Source of the DNA: Pontibacter amylolyticus
Lineage (GTDB): Bacteria > Bacteroidota > Bacteroidia > Cytophagales > Hymenobacteraceae
DNA: 64,000 nt
Assembly (NCBI RefSeq): GCF_014638845.1
Contig: NZ_BMFP01000002.1
Location: forward strand, 638,373-702,372
Direction: 5' to 3'
Positions 34,112-42,947 of this stretch are shown in pieces (the stretch's first letter is position 1; every line of letters starts with the position of its first letter). Under the pieces are notes generated by a model. It ran no database searches and was not told the DNA's origin. It saw only the letters and a list, made by a program, of their open reading frames with translations. Both the position numbers and the translations under genes were made by a program.

Positions 34112-34606
34112 ATGGAATTAGTAACCCCAGGTATAGGTTTAATTTTCTGGCAGACGGTGACGTTCATCGTTGTGCTGTTCCTGCTTTCCAAGTTCGCCTG
34201 GAAGCCAATCATGAACGCCCTGCATGAGCGTGAAACTTCTATCGAAAACGCATTGAGCGCCGCTGAAAAAGCAAAGCTGGAGATGCAGGGTCTGAAGGCT
34301 GAGAACGAGAAACTGCTGGCCGAGGCCCGCATGGAGCGTGACAAGATCCTGAAGGAAGCTTCTGATGCTGGCAATGCCCTGATCGAGACGGCGAAGCAGA
34401 AGGCAAACGAAGAAGGTTCGCGCATGATCGCACAGGCGCGTGAGTCCATCGAAAACGAGAAGCGTGCCGCCATCACGGAAGTGAAGAACATGGCTGCCGT
34501 GCTTTCAGTGGACATCGCTGAGCGTATCCTGCGCAAAGAATTGAGTAACCCACAGGCACAGCAGGAGCTTGCCAAGGATTACATCAAAGAAGTAACGCTT
34601 AACTAA
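34112..34606 (+). CDS. atpF: ATP synthase F0 subunit b
   Basis: A 164-residue peripheral stalk subunit: one N-terminal membrane segment (FWQTVTFIVVLFLLSKFAW) and a long charged coiled coil (about 35-164; AAEKAKLEMQGLKAENEKLLAEARMERD). Length matches the family. It holds the only AGGTATA motif between 32.8 and 37.5 kb, at its fourth to eighth codons. Confidence 0.95.
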   Translation: MELVTPGIGLIFWQTVTFIVVLFLLSKFAWKPIMNALHERETSIENALSAAEKAKLEMQGLKAENEKLLAEARMERDKILKEASDAGNALIETAKQKANEEGSRMIAQARESIENEKRAAITEVKNMAAVLSVDIAERILRKELSNPQAQQELAKDYIKEVTLN

Positions 34607-34660
34607 TCGTATCAACATAGCCAGACTGCTGACATAGCAGGAGGGCCATAATAAAGCAAT

Positions 34661-35218
34661 ATGTCAGAAATTAGAATTGCTTCGAGATACGCAAAGTCAC
34701 TGATTGAGCTGGCACAGGAAAGAGGCGTGCTGGAGCAAGTGAAGGAGGACATGGATATGTTCGCCAAAGTACTTGACCAGAGCAGAGACCTGAAGCTCCT
34801 GATGCGTAACCCAGTTGTGAAGTCAGACAAGAAGCTGGCTGTGATCAATGCGATATTCAAAGGCAAAGTGAACGACCTTACACTGGCTTTCTTTGAGATC
34901 ATGGCCCGAAAAAGCCGAGAGTCTGTGCTTGTGTTTATCGCTCCTGAGTTTACGAATCAGTACAATGTGTACAAAGGCATCACAACTGCCAGCGTAACCA
35001 CGGCAGTGCCGCTTTCAGAAGAGCTTCGCAACGAACTTGGCCAGCGCCTGGTAGCCCAGACTGGACAGCGTGTGGAATTAGAAGAAAAGATTGATCCGAC
35101 CCTGATCGGTGGCTTCGTGCTCCGCGTGGGTGATCAGCAGATTGACAGCTCTGTGAAGTATAACCTGAACAAGCTGAGAAATAAATTTAAAGACAACCCC
35201 TATATCAATAAATTATAA
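34661..35218 (+). CDS. atpH: ATP synthase F1 subunit delta
   Basis: A 185-residue subunit joining the stalk to the F1 head. The N-terminal helical domain ([22 protein letters not shown]) and the conserved C-terminal motif ([26 protein letters not shown]) are present. Its stop is two bases from the atpA start. Confidence 0.95.
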   Translation: MSEIRIASRYAKSLIELAQERGVLEQVKEDMDMFAKVLDQSRDLKLLMRNPVVKSDKKLAVINAIFKGKVNDLTLAFFEIMARKSRESVLVFIAPEFTNQYNVYKGITTASVTTAVPLSEELRNELGQRLVAQTGQRVELEEKIDPTLIGGFVLRVGDQQIDSSVKYNLNKLRNKFKDNPYINKL

Positions 35219-35220
35219 CC

Positions 35221-36801
35221 ATGGCAGAAGTAAGACCTGACGAAGTATCAGCCATACTAAGAGAGCAGCTATCTGGCTTCCGTTCTGAGGCAGAATTGGA
35301 AGAAGTAGGAACAGTACTGCAAGTGGGTGACGGTGTCGCTCGTATCTATGGCCTTTCCAAAGCACAGTCTGGTGAGCTATTAGAGTTTGAGAACGGACTT
35401 CAGGCGCTTGTTCTGAACCTGGAAGAAGACAACGTAGGTGCCGTAATGCTTGGCGACTACAGCGAAATCAAAGAGGGCGCCACTGTAAGAAGAACGAACC
35501 GTATTGCCTCTGTAAAAGTAGGTGATGGCATCATCGGCCGTGTGGTTAACACACTGGGTCAGCCAATCGACGGCAGAGGGCCTGTTGCAGGCGAACTGTA
35601 CGACATGCCACTGGAGCGTAAAGCACCAGGCGTGGTATTCCGTCAGCCGGTAAACGAGCCAATGCAGACGGGTATCAAGGCGATCGACTCTATGATTCCG
35701 ATCGGCCGTGGCCAGCGTGAGCTGATCATCGGTGACCGTCAGACAGGTAAGTCTGCCGTTGCGATTGACACCATCCTGAACCAGCGCGAGTTCTTCGAAA
35801 AAGGACAGCCCGTGTTCTGTATATATGTTGCCGTAGGTCAGAAAGCATCTACAGTAGCCCAGGTTGTAAAGTCACTGACTGAAGGTGGCGCGATGGATTA
35901 CACAGTGGTTGTTTCGGCTTCTGCTTCTGATCCGGCTCCAATGCAGTTCTTTGCTCCGTTTACTGGTGCGGCTATCGGTGAGTTCTTCCGCGATACCGGC
36001 CGTCCTGCCCTGGTTGTTTATGACGACCTTTCCAAGCAGGCCGTGGCTTACCGCGAAGTGTCTCTGCTGCTGCGTCGTCCTCCAGGGCGTGAAGCTTATC
36101 CTGGTGACGTATTCTACCTGCACTCCCGTCTTCTGGAGCGTGCCGCTAAGGTAAACGCTTCTGACGAGATCGCTCGTAACATGAACGACTTGCCAGACTC
36201 TATCAAGCACCTCGTGAAGGGTGGCGGTTCTTTGACTGCCCTTCCAATCATCGAGACGCAGGCTGGTGACGTTTCCGCCTATATCCCAACGAACGTAATT
36301 TCAATTACTGACGGTCAGATCTTCCTCGAGACGAACCTTTTCAACTCAGGTATCCGTCCTGCGATCAACGTAGGTATCTCTGTATCGCGTGTGGGTGGTA
36401 ACGCTCAGATCAAGGCGATGAAGAAAGTATCTGGTACGCTGAAGCTTGACCAGGCGCAGTTCCGTGAACTGGAAGCGTTTGCGAAATTCGGTTCTGACCT
36501 GGATGCTGCGACTAAGCTGACAATCGAGCGTGGTCGTCGTAACCTTGAGATCCTGAAGCAGCCACAGTTCTCTCCGGTATCCGTTGCTGAGCAGGTAGCC
36601 ATTATCTACTGCGCTACAAACGGTCTGTTGGACAACGTGCCTGTGAACGAAGTTAGAACGTTCGAGAAAGACTTCCTGCGCACCATGCGTGCCCAGCACC
36701 AGGACACCCTGAACGCGCTGCTGGCTGGAAAGCTGGACGACGAGACGACAGGTGTTATCAAGCAGGTGGCCAGAGAGCTTTCTGCCCGTTACAAAAAGTA
36801 A
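35221..36801 (+). CDS. atpA: ATP synthase F1 subunit alpha
   Basis: A 526-residue nucleotide-binding, non-catalytic subunit of F1. Walker A is [13 protein letters not shown] (about residue 172), with the [15 protein letters not shown] Walker B region and the signature [15 protein letters not shown]. Length is a little over the E. coli protein (513). Codon use is strongly biased, as expected for a highly expressed gene. Confidence 0.98.
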   Translation: MAEVRPDEVSAILREQLSGFRSEAELEEVGTVLQVGDGVARIYGLSKAQSGELLEFENGLQALVLNLEEDNVGAVMLGDYSEIKEGATVRRTNRIASVKVGDGIIGRVVNTLGQPIDGRGPVAGELYDMPLERKAPGVVFRQPVNEPMQTGIKAIDSMIPIGRGQRELIIGDRQTGKSAVAIDTILNQREFFEKGQPVFCIYVAVGQKASTVAQVVKSLTEGGAMDYTVVVSASASDPAPMQFFAPFTGAAIGEFFRDTGRPALVVYDDLSKQAVAYREVSLLLRRPPGREAYPGDVFYLHSRLLERAAKVNASDEIARNMNDLPDSIKHLVKGGGSLTALPIIETQAGDVSAYIPTNVISITDGQIFLETNLFNSGIRPAINVGISVSRVGGNAQIKAMKKVSGTLKLDQAQFRELEAFAKFGSDLDAATKLTIERGRRNLEILKQPQFSPVSVAEQVAIIYCATNGLLDNVPVNEVRTFEKDFLRTMRAQHQDTLNALLAGKLDDETTGVIKQVARELSARYKK

Positions 36802-36812
36802 TAGTTGGTTAT

Positions 36813-36849
36813 AAGTTAGAGACTGCTGGTTAAAAGCGGTCTCTAACTT
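36813..36849 (+). promoter_or_regulatory. Intercistronic hairpin between atpA and atpG
   Basis: AAGTTAGAGAC (36813-36823) and GTCTCTAACTT (36839-36849) form a perfect 11-bp stem with a 15-base loop. Only TTT follows, so full termination is unlikely; attenuation or mRNA processing is possible. Confidence 0.65.
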
Positions 36850-36870
36850 TATGCTCATATCATACATAAT

Positions 36871-37758
36871 ATGGCAAGTTTAAAAGAGGTTAGAGGCCGC
36901 ATTACATCTGTATCGTCTACGCAGCAGATCACCAAAGCCATGAAAATGGTGGCGGCTGCCAAGTTGAGACGTGCTCAAGACAACATTCTGCGTATGCGTC
37001 CTTATGCGCAGCGTCTGAGTGGCATCCTGGCCAACCTGTCTCAACTGACAGAAGGCTCTGTGTCGAACATTTACTCTGAAAAGCGTGAAGCGAACAGGGT
37101 ACTTGTGATCGCGGTGACGTCTGATCGTGGTTTGGCGGGTGCTTTTAACTCAAATATCATTAAAGCAGCCAATGTACTGGCACAAGGCAAGTACCGCAGC
37201 CAGTATGAGGCCGGTAACCTTACCTTCCTGACGATTGGCCGTAAAGGTGCTGAGGCTCTGAGCAAGCGTGGTTATAAAGTGATTGGTGACTACACCGGCA
37301 CATTCGCAAACCTTTCTTTTGACACCGTACGCGTTGCAGCGGAGCGTGCCATGGATGGTTTCATAGCCCGTGAGTTCGATCAGGTGGACATCATCTACAA
37401 CGAGTTCAAGAACGTGGCGACGCAGATTGTGCGCACGGAGCAGTTTTTACCTATCGAGGATAAGCCAGTAGAGGAAACTGCCAACAGCATGGTATCTGAC
37501 TATACCTTTGAGCCTTCAAAAGAGCAGATCATCGAGGAGCTTATACCGAAGTCGCTCAAGATTCAGGTATACAAAGCGGTGCTGGAGTCGAATGCCTCCG
37601 AGCACGGTGCCCGAATGACTGCCATGGACAAGGCGACAGAAAACGCAGGTGAACTGCTGAAAGAACTGAAGCTTACCTACAACAGGACGCGTCAGGCGGC
37701 CATCACGAAGGAGATTCTCGAGATCGTGGGTGGTGCAGAGGCGCTTGCTGCAAAATAA
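36871..37758 (+). CDS. atpG: ATP synthase F1 subunit gamma
   Basis: A 295-residue central rotor shaft of F1. The N-terminal helix (SLKEVRGRITSVSSTQQITKAMKMVAAAKLRRAQ) and the C-terminal helix (MTAMDKATENAGELLKELKLTYNRTRQAAITKEILEIVGGAEAL) match the family closely. It is the last gene of this atp operon. atpD (beta) and atpC (epsilon) are not here, so they must be elsewhere, as in many Bacteroidota. Confidence 0.97.
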   Translation: MASLKEVRGRITSVSSTQQITKAMKMVAAAKLRRAQDNILRMRPYAQRLSGILANLSQLTEGSVSNIYSEKREANRVLVIAVTSDRGLAGAFNSNIIKAANVLAQGKYRSQYEAGNLTFLTIGRKGAEALSKRGYKVIGDYTGTFANLSFDTVRVAAERAMDGFIAREFDQVDIIYNEFKNVATQIVRTEQFLPIEDKPVEETANSMVSDYTFEPSKEQIIEELIPKSLKIQVYKAVLESNASEHGARMTAMDKATENAGELLKELKLTYNRTRQAAITKEILEIVGGAEALAAK

Positions 37759-37781
37759 ATTGAATTACCAGATAGAAAAGC

Positions 37782-37814
37782 AACGCCCATCACACCTGGT
37801 GGGCGTTTTTTTTT
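37782..37814 (+). terminator. Terminator of the atp operon
   Basis: AACGCCCA pairs with TGGGCGTT, followed by nine T. The end of the T-run supplies a TTTG used by the next promoter. Confidence 0.85.
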
Positions 37815-37844
37815 GGGGATATAATACAGTGTGTTATATTTTTG
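37812..37844 (+). promoter_or_regulatory. Promoter for the PafA-like phosphatase
   Basis: TTTG (37812-37815), 21-base spacer, TATTTTTG (37837-37844; matches TAnnTTTG exactly). As at porP, the -33 is embedded in the preceding terminator. Confidence 0.6.
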
Positions 37845-37926
37845 TTAAAACATCGAGTACGGGTAAGTATGCTAGCCGGTTAGTCGGGAAGTGTTGCCTA
37901 TATTTGAGAAACTCAACAACAAACAC

Positions 37927-39639
37927 ATGAAGTTAAGCGGTTTTAGATCCGGCATTCAGACTTTAGTTGCAGCAGTACTATTAATTGCTGTGCAGGCTTG
38001 TACTACAACTAATACTGGCAACAGCCCGAGCGTAGCAAAAGAACAGGTAAACCAGTTTGTGACAGGCGTAGAAAGTCGGCCGAAGCTGGTAGTGGGTATC
38101 GTGGTGGATCAGATGCGCTACGACTTTCTGTACCGCTACTGGGATAAGTATAGCGAGGGCGGGTTTAAAAGACTGGTCAGACAGGGTTTCAACTTCAAGA
38201 ACAACCAGTATAGTTATGTGCCAACGTATACCGGTCCGGGACACGCGTCCGTTTATACCGGTAGCGTACCTGCCTTAAACGGTATTATCGGAAATAACTG
38301 GTATGACCGCACCACAGGCAAGTCAGTGTATTGTGTGGAAGACAAGACCGTGAAAACGGTAGGCAGCACCTCGGATGCCGGCCTGATGTCGCCGCGGAAC
38401 CTGCTCACGACCACGATCACAGACGAGCTGCGCCTTTCCAACAACATGCAGTCCAAAGTGATCGGTATAGCCCTGAAAGACAGAGGCTCGATCTTGCCAG
38501 CCGGCCATACCGCCAATGGCGCCTTCTGGTTCGATTCACCCTCCGGAAACTGGATCACTAGCACGTTTTACGCGAACAGCCTCCCAAACTGGGTACAGGA
38601 GTTCAACAACCAAAAGTATCCGGACAAGCTGCTGGGAGAGGTATGGAACACGCTCCTGCCCATTGAGCAGTACACCGAAAGCACAGCAGACGACATGCCC
38701 TGGGAGCGTGCGCTGCCAGGCGAAGAAAAACCCGTGTTTCCGCACAACATCCCTGCCCTCCGTGGCAAAGATTATGAATTGATCCGCTCCATACCTGCCG
38801 GCAACACTTTAACAACAGAGTTTGCCAAAGCAGCCCTGCGCGGTGAGAACCTGGGCAAGGGGAAGCATACTGATTTCCTGGCGCTGAGCTACTCTACCCC
38901 CGACTATACCGGTCACTCATTCGGCCCCAACTCAATTGAAGTGCAGGATGTATACCTGCGCCTCGACCGTGAGATCGAAGAACTGATCAACCTGCTGGAA
39001 AAGGAAATCGGCAAAGACAACATCCTGATCTTCCTGACGGCAGACCACGGTGCGGCACATGTGCCATCTTATATGGAGTCGCTGAAGATACCGGCAGGCA
39101 CAGCCAACTCCGGCGTGATGCGCGACTCGCTGGAGCAGCACCTGAACAAAACGTTGGGCAAAGGCCGTTGGGTAGAACGCTACACCAATCAGCAGGTATA
39201 CCTGGACCACAGAACGATTGAGGCCAGAAAGCTGAAGAGAGCAGATGTGCGGGAAGCGGTGGCCAACTATGTGATGCGCTTTGAAGGCGTGGCAAGAGCC
39301 ATTCCGGCTGAGGCGGTACAGCGTGTAGGTGCGTCTGGCGGACTGATGGCGCGTGTGGAGAGCGGCTACAATGCCCAGCGCTCCGGCGATGTGGTGGTGG
39401 TGCTGCAGCCAGGCTGGTTCGAAGGCTACGGAAGCGGCCCGCAGAAAGGAACCACGCACGGCTCGCACAGCAACTACGACACGCACGTGCCGCTGGTATG
39501 GTATGGCTGGAAAGTGAAGCCGGGCGAAAGCTCCGTTGAAACCGCCGTGGCAGATATTGCCCCAACCATCGCCTCTTGGCTGTACATTCAGGAGCCAAAC
39601 GGAAGCGTGGGACGCCCCTTGCAAGAATTAATGAAGTAA
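37927..39639 (+). CDS. pafA: PafA-like alkaline phosphatase, lipoprotein
   Basis: A 570-residue phosphate monoesterase of the alkaline phosphatase superfamily, resembling Elizabethkingia PafA, which releases phosphate from organic esters in the periplasm. It has a signal peptide with a lipobox-like VQAC (Cys25). The predicted active site is complete: metal ligand Asp61 (VVDQMR), nucleophile Thr102 (PTYTGPGH), Asn123 (GNNWYDR), the monoesterase pair Lys184/Arg186 (ALKDRG), DYTGH and [10 protein letters not shown] for zinc, and a late His in [15 protein letters not shown]. The ATG at 37927 is preferred to an upstream frame extension. Confidence 0.92.
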   Translation: MKLSGFRSGIQTLVAAVLLIAVQACTTTNTGNSPSVAKEQVNQFVTGVESRPKLVVGIVVDQMRYDFLYRYWDKYSEGGFKRLVRQGFNFKNNQYSYVPTYTGPGHASVYTGSVPALNGIIGNNWYDRTTGKSVYCVEDKTVKTVGSTSDAGLMSPRNLLTTTITDELRLSNNMQSKVIGIALKDRGSILPAGHTANGAFWFDSPSGNWITSTFYANSLPNWVQEFNNQKYPDKLLGEVWNTLLPIEQYTESTADDMPWERALPGEEKPVFPHNIPALRGKDYELIRSIPAGNTLTTEFAKAALRGENLGKGKHTDFLALSYSTPDYTGHSFGPNSIEVQDVYLRLDREIEELINLLEKEIGKDNILIFLTADHGAAHVPSYMESLKIPAGTANSGVMRDSLEQHLNKTLGKGRWVERYTNQQVYLDHRTIEARKLKRADVREAVANYVMRFEGVARAIPAEAVQRVGASGGLMARVESGYNAQRSGDVVVVLQPGWFEGYGSGPQKGTTHGSHSNYDTHVPLVWYGWKVKPGESSVETAVADIAPTIASWLYIQEPNGSVGRPLQELMK

Positions 39640-39686
39640 CAATACCTGTCGGGACAATTGGTTGCGACGATTTTAAGAAAGATTAT

Positions 39687-40259
39687 ATGATGGAGAATTT
39701 AGAAAAGAATAACCCGTGGCACAGCGTGAGCTACGGCGAGGAGGCCCCGGCAGTCGTTACTGCTATCATTGAAATTCCAAAGGGTTCGAAAGCAAAGTAC
39801 GAGTTGGACAAAGAGAGCGGCATGCTGAAACTCGACCGCGTACTTTTCTCATCGGTGAACTACCCTGCCAACTATGGCTTTATACCTAAGACGTACTGCG
39901 ACGACAAGGATCCACTGGACATCCTGGTGATCTGCTCGCTGGACGTGGTGCCGATGTGCCTGATCGACGCGAAGGTGATCGGTGTGATGCGCATGATCGA
40001 CAACAACGAAGAAGACGACAAGATCATCGCCGTGGCCAACAACGACATGTCGGTACGTCACATCAACGATATTTCTGAGCTGCCTCCGCACACCCTGCTG
40101 GAAATGCGTCGCTTCTTTGAGGACTACAAGAAACTGGAGCACAAAGAAGTGATCGTGGAGCAATTCCTGGGCCGTGAGCCGGCTTACGAGATCATCCAGG
40201 AGAGCATTAGACTGTATGACGCTACCTTTGGCGAAACCGAACCAAAAAGCACAATCTAA
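39687..40259 (+). CDS. ppa: Inorganic pyrophosphatase, family I
   Basis: A 190-residue cytoplasmic enzyme that splits pyrophosphate, driving biosynthesis. Motifs: [28 protein letters not shown], and [13 protein letters not shown] with the metal-binding aspartates. The frame is open further upstream into the phosphatase gene; the double ATG at 39687/39690 is the sensible start ([14 protein letters not shown]). It lies 47 bases after the PafA gene, so the two phosphate-releasing enzymes may be cotranscribed. Confidence 0.95.
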   Translation: MMENLEKNNPWHSVSYGEEAPAVVTAIIEIPKGSKAKYELDKESGMLKLDRVLFSSVNYPANYGFIPKTYCDDKDPLDILVICSLDVVPMCLIDAKVIGVMRMIDNNEEDDKIIAVANNDMSVRHINDISELPPHTLLEMRRFFEDYKKLEHKEVIVEQFLGREPAYEIIQESIRLYDATFGETEPKSTI

Positions 40260-40277
40260 ACCTTTACTTTTCCTGTA

Positions 40278-40316
40278 AAGCCTGATGCGGGGTAAACCTG
40301 CGTCAGGCTTTTTTAT
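40278..40316 (+). terminator. Terminator after ppa
   Basis: AAGCCTGATGC pairs with GCGTCAGGCTT (one mismatch), followed by TTTTTT. Confidence 0.85.
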
Positions 40317-40371
40317 TTACAGCCGGGCGGGGTTTGAAAGCCGTGCCTGAATTGCGAACTTGCAGGTGAGG

Positions 40372-41256
40372 ATGCTAAAAAAAGAACACAGCGACATAAG
40401 ACGCCAGCAACCGCTGGCCGATTGGCTTAGAGCAGGTATAGAAGCCTTGCTCTATAGTAGTGTGTTCATTTCGCTGTGCGCTTTCGGATTAACGGTTGAA
40501 ACCTACCTGCTTACTGGACTGAAGGTGTCGTTGCCGATGGCGGGCTTTGTCTTTCTGGCGACGCTCTTTACCTACAACACCAGCAGTTTGCAGCGCATGT
40601 GGCGTGGCTGGTGGGCGGGCAAAGAAGACCAGCCCTGGAGCATCCGGCATCAACGGGAACTGGCAGTGTTGGCTTTGCTTAGCCTGGCAGGAGCTGTTAT
40701 GCTGTTCTTTCTCTACGAACTGCGGATCAATCTGTGGTTTGTGCTGGCCCTTGCGCTGATCTCGGTGGGCTATACCGTGCCGCTGGCAAGCAGCCGCCTC
40801 AAACCATTCCGGAGTGTGCCCTTGCTGAAAGTGTTCCTGATCGCGCTGGTCTGGTCGGCCGTCACCGTGCTGTTTCCTTTGATTGATGCTGCCGTTGCGT
40901 TAGACAGCTCCGTGATGCTGATCTGGCTACGGCGCTTCCTGTTTATCCTGGCGCTGGCCCTGCTGTTCGACATCCGCGACTATACATACGACCGCCGCAC
41001 CCGCACCCTTACCTTCCCTGGCTTGCTGGGCGAGAATTATACCCGGCTCCTGTCGCAGGGGCTGCTGTTGCTATACCTGTTGCTGGTGTTGCTGACGGAA
41101 GAGGGCGCTGTTCTGGTCAGCTTAGTGAGCGCTGCTCTGGTGGCTGGCCTGATCGTGTGGAATGCTACGGAAGAAAAGCCCCGCATCTACTATGCGCTGC
41201 TGGCCGACGGCGCCATGCTGGTGCATTTTGCGTTCGTATACCTGGCCGTCAGCTAA
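40372..41256 (+). CDS. UbiA-like membrane protein, degenerate first motif
   Basis: A 294-residue protein with about eight membrane segments. The second half carries FDIRDYTYDRRT, which fits the second aspartate motif (DxxxD) of UbiA prenyltransferases. The first motif (NDxxDxxxD) is not seen: the matching place reads FTYNTSSLQR. It may therefore be a UbiA-fold protein with changed or lost catalysis. The ATG at 40372 is used, not a TTG four codons earlier. Its stop overlaps the convergent nnr stop by four bases. Function uncertain. Confidence 0.7.
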   Translation: MLKKEHSDIRRQQPLADWLRAGIEALLYSSVFISLCAFGLTVETYLLTGLKVSLPMAGFVFLATLFTYNTSSLQRMWRGWWAGKEDQPWSIRHQRELAVLALLSLAGAVMLFFLYELRINLWFVLALALISVGYTVPLASSRLKPFRSVPLLKVFLIALVWSAVTVLFPLIDAAVALDSSVMLIWLRRFLFILALALLFDIRDYTYDRRTRTLTFPGLLGENYTRLLSQGLLLLYLLLVLLTEEGAVLVSLVSAALVAGLIVWNATEEKPRIYYALLADGAMLVHFAFVYLAVS

Positions 41257-42764
41257 GAGCGACGCAGCTGCTGAAAAGCCTGTGGCAAGTGCTGTATCAC
41301 ATCCGAGGCGATCAGCGCGATCTCTCCCACCGTTCCTTTGGCCAGATCTCCGGCGAGTCCGTGCAGGTATACGCCCAGCAGGCAAGCTTCTTTTAAGGTA
41401 TAGCCCTGGGCTACCAGGGCTGTCAGAATGCCAGTGAGCACATCGCCTGTGCCGCCTGTGGCCATCCCTGCATTGCCCGTCGTGTTGAAGTAAATGTCTC
41501 CTTCCGGCGTGGCGATGGCTGAATGACTTCCTTTGAGCACCATGTAGCATTGGTATACCCGGCAGAATTCCCGCAGTTCCTCCAGCCTTTCGTATTCATT
41601 GTTGCTTTTGCAGACCAGCCGCTCAAACTCTTTGGGGTGCGGTGTGAAGATAACCTTGCCTTTGGGGAGTTGGGCTTTGAGCTTTTCGCTGCTGGCAATC
41701 AGGTTGATGGCGTCGGCATCGATAACGAGCGGCAGATCGGTGGTGGCCAGCAGCTGGCCGAGCAGCGTTTTGGTGAGTCGCTCGGTGCCGATGCCCGGGC
41801 CTATACCGATGGCGTCGTATTTCTCCATGCTCTCCAGTAGCCTGGACAGGTGCTTGCGGTTGTTGTCAGGTATGAGCATCGCCTCGGGCACAGCCGTTTG
41901 CAGCACGTCGTAGCCAATGGCAGGCGTCTGCACGGTGAGCAGACCCACACCGCCGCGCAAACAAGCCCTGGCCGCAAGCACCGCCGCCCCCATTTTGCCA
42001 TAGCCACCGCAAAGCAGCAGCGCGTGCCCGTAAGTGCCTTTGTGCGAAAACTTGGTACGCGGCTTGAGCAGCCCCTGCATCTCTTTCTGCGTCACATACT
42101 GGAAGTTCGACTTTGCCTCTGCCAGGTATGCCGGGCTCAGACCAATGGGTACGGTATGCCATTCGCCCACGTACTGCTCGTGCTGGGGCAGAAAGAAAGC
42201 AAGCTTGGGCAGCTCGAAGCTCACCGTATGATGCGCTTGTACAATGGCTCCCTCAGCAGGCGTTTGCTTGTCCGTGTACAAACCCGAGGGGATATCGATG
42301 GCGACGGTGCAGGGGCTGTATTCGTTGAGCCAGTTGATCACATCGGCATAGAGTCCGGTGACAGGTCTGGAGAGGCCGGTGCCGAACAGGGCGTCGATCA
42401 CGCAGGCTTTGTCAGGTATAGCGAGCAGATGGTCTTTGCTCGTGATGTCGTGTGGGGGTACCTCGTGTGGCAGGCGCTCCAGGTTGAGCTGAAAATCCGG
42501 GGAGGTCTGGCCGCCGTCGTTGACCAGGTATAGCTGCACATCGAAAAGGCGCTGGTGCAGCAACCGGGCCACTGCCAGCCCGTCGCCGCCGTTGTTGCCG
42601 GGCCCGCTAAAGATACAGACCGGGCATTCCGGCGTGAACTTGTTCTCAAACCAACCCACAAAGGCCCGTGCGGCCCGTTCCATCAATTCTTCCGAAGCAA
42701 TTTTTTCCTCGCTGATGGTCTGCGCATCAGCTTCGCGGGTTTGTGGAGCGGATAGGATTTTCAT
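41253..42764 (-). CDS. nnr: Bifunctional NAD(P)H-hydrate epimerase / dehydratase
   Basis: A 503-residue metabolite-repair enzyme that restores damaged NAD(P)H. The N-terminal YjeF_N epimerase domain (about 1-215) shows IFSGPGNNGGDGLAVARLL and VIDALFGTGLSRPV. The C-terminal carbohydrate-kinase-like dehydratase domain (about 225-503) shows GHALLLCGGYGKMGAAVLAARA, GIGPGIG, IFTPHPKEFERL and the catalytic NAGMATGGTGDVLTG. Length and domain order match E. coli Nnr. Upstream lies an array of AGGTATA motifs spaced 20-23 bases apart. Confidence 0.95.
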   Translation of the reverse strand: MKILSAPQTREADAQTISEEKIASEELMERAARAFVGWFENKFTPECPVCIFSGPGNNGGDGLAVARLLHQRLFDVQLYLVNDGGQTSPDFQLNLERLPHEVPPHDITSKDHLLAIPDKACVIDALFGTGLSRPVTGLYADVINWLNEYSPCTVAIDIPSGLYTDKQTPAEGAIVQAHHTVSFELPKLAFFLPQHEQYVGEWHTVPIGLSPAYLAEAKSNFQYVTQKEMQGLLKPRTKFSHKGTYGHALLLCGGYGKMGAAVLAARACLRGGVGLLTVQTPAIGYDVLQTAVPEAMLIPDNNRKHLSRLLESMEKYDAIGIGPGIGTERLTKTLLGQLLATTDLPLVIDADAINLIASSEKLKAQLPKGKVIFTPHPKEFERLVCKSNNEYERLEELREFCRVYQCYMVLKGSHSAIATPEGDIYFNTTGNAGMATGGTGDVLTGILTALVAQGYTLKEACLLGVYLHGLAGDLAKGTVGEIALIASDVIQHLPQAFQQLRRS

Positions 42765-42841
42765 ACGTTGTTTTTATACTTCTGAAACCTGAGATAGTTG
42801 TGCGCATTTTTCAGGCGAACACCCAGTTACACTCCTTTGTC

Positions 42842-42911
42842 AGGTATAGCTACTGTCTTGTGGCAGGTATAGATGAGGTTCTTGAGGTATAGACGGGTGC
42901 TTTCAGGCATA
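42842..42911. repeat. Regularly spaced AGGTATA array
   Basis: AGGTATA starts at 42842, 42865 and 42885, with a variant AGGCATA at 42905. Spacings are 23, 20 and 20 bases, near two helical turns. It lies between the DUF5686 stop and the nnr start. Confidence 0.8.
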
Positions 42912-42947
42912 GAACAGGTCAGCGCTTACTTGCGCAAACTCCCTCTG

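Noticed and set aside
41850-42533. 227-codon frame opposite nnr
   Set aside because: Antisense shadow of a conserved two-domain enzyme; no start context or domain.
42842-42911. CRISPR-like array
   Set aside because: The regular spacing is of a 7-base word, too short for CRISPR repeats, and no cas gene is near.
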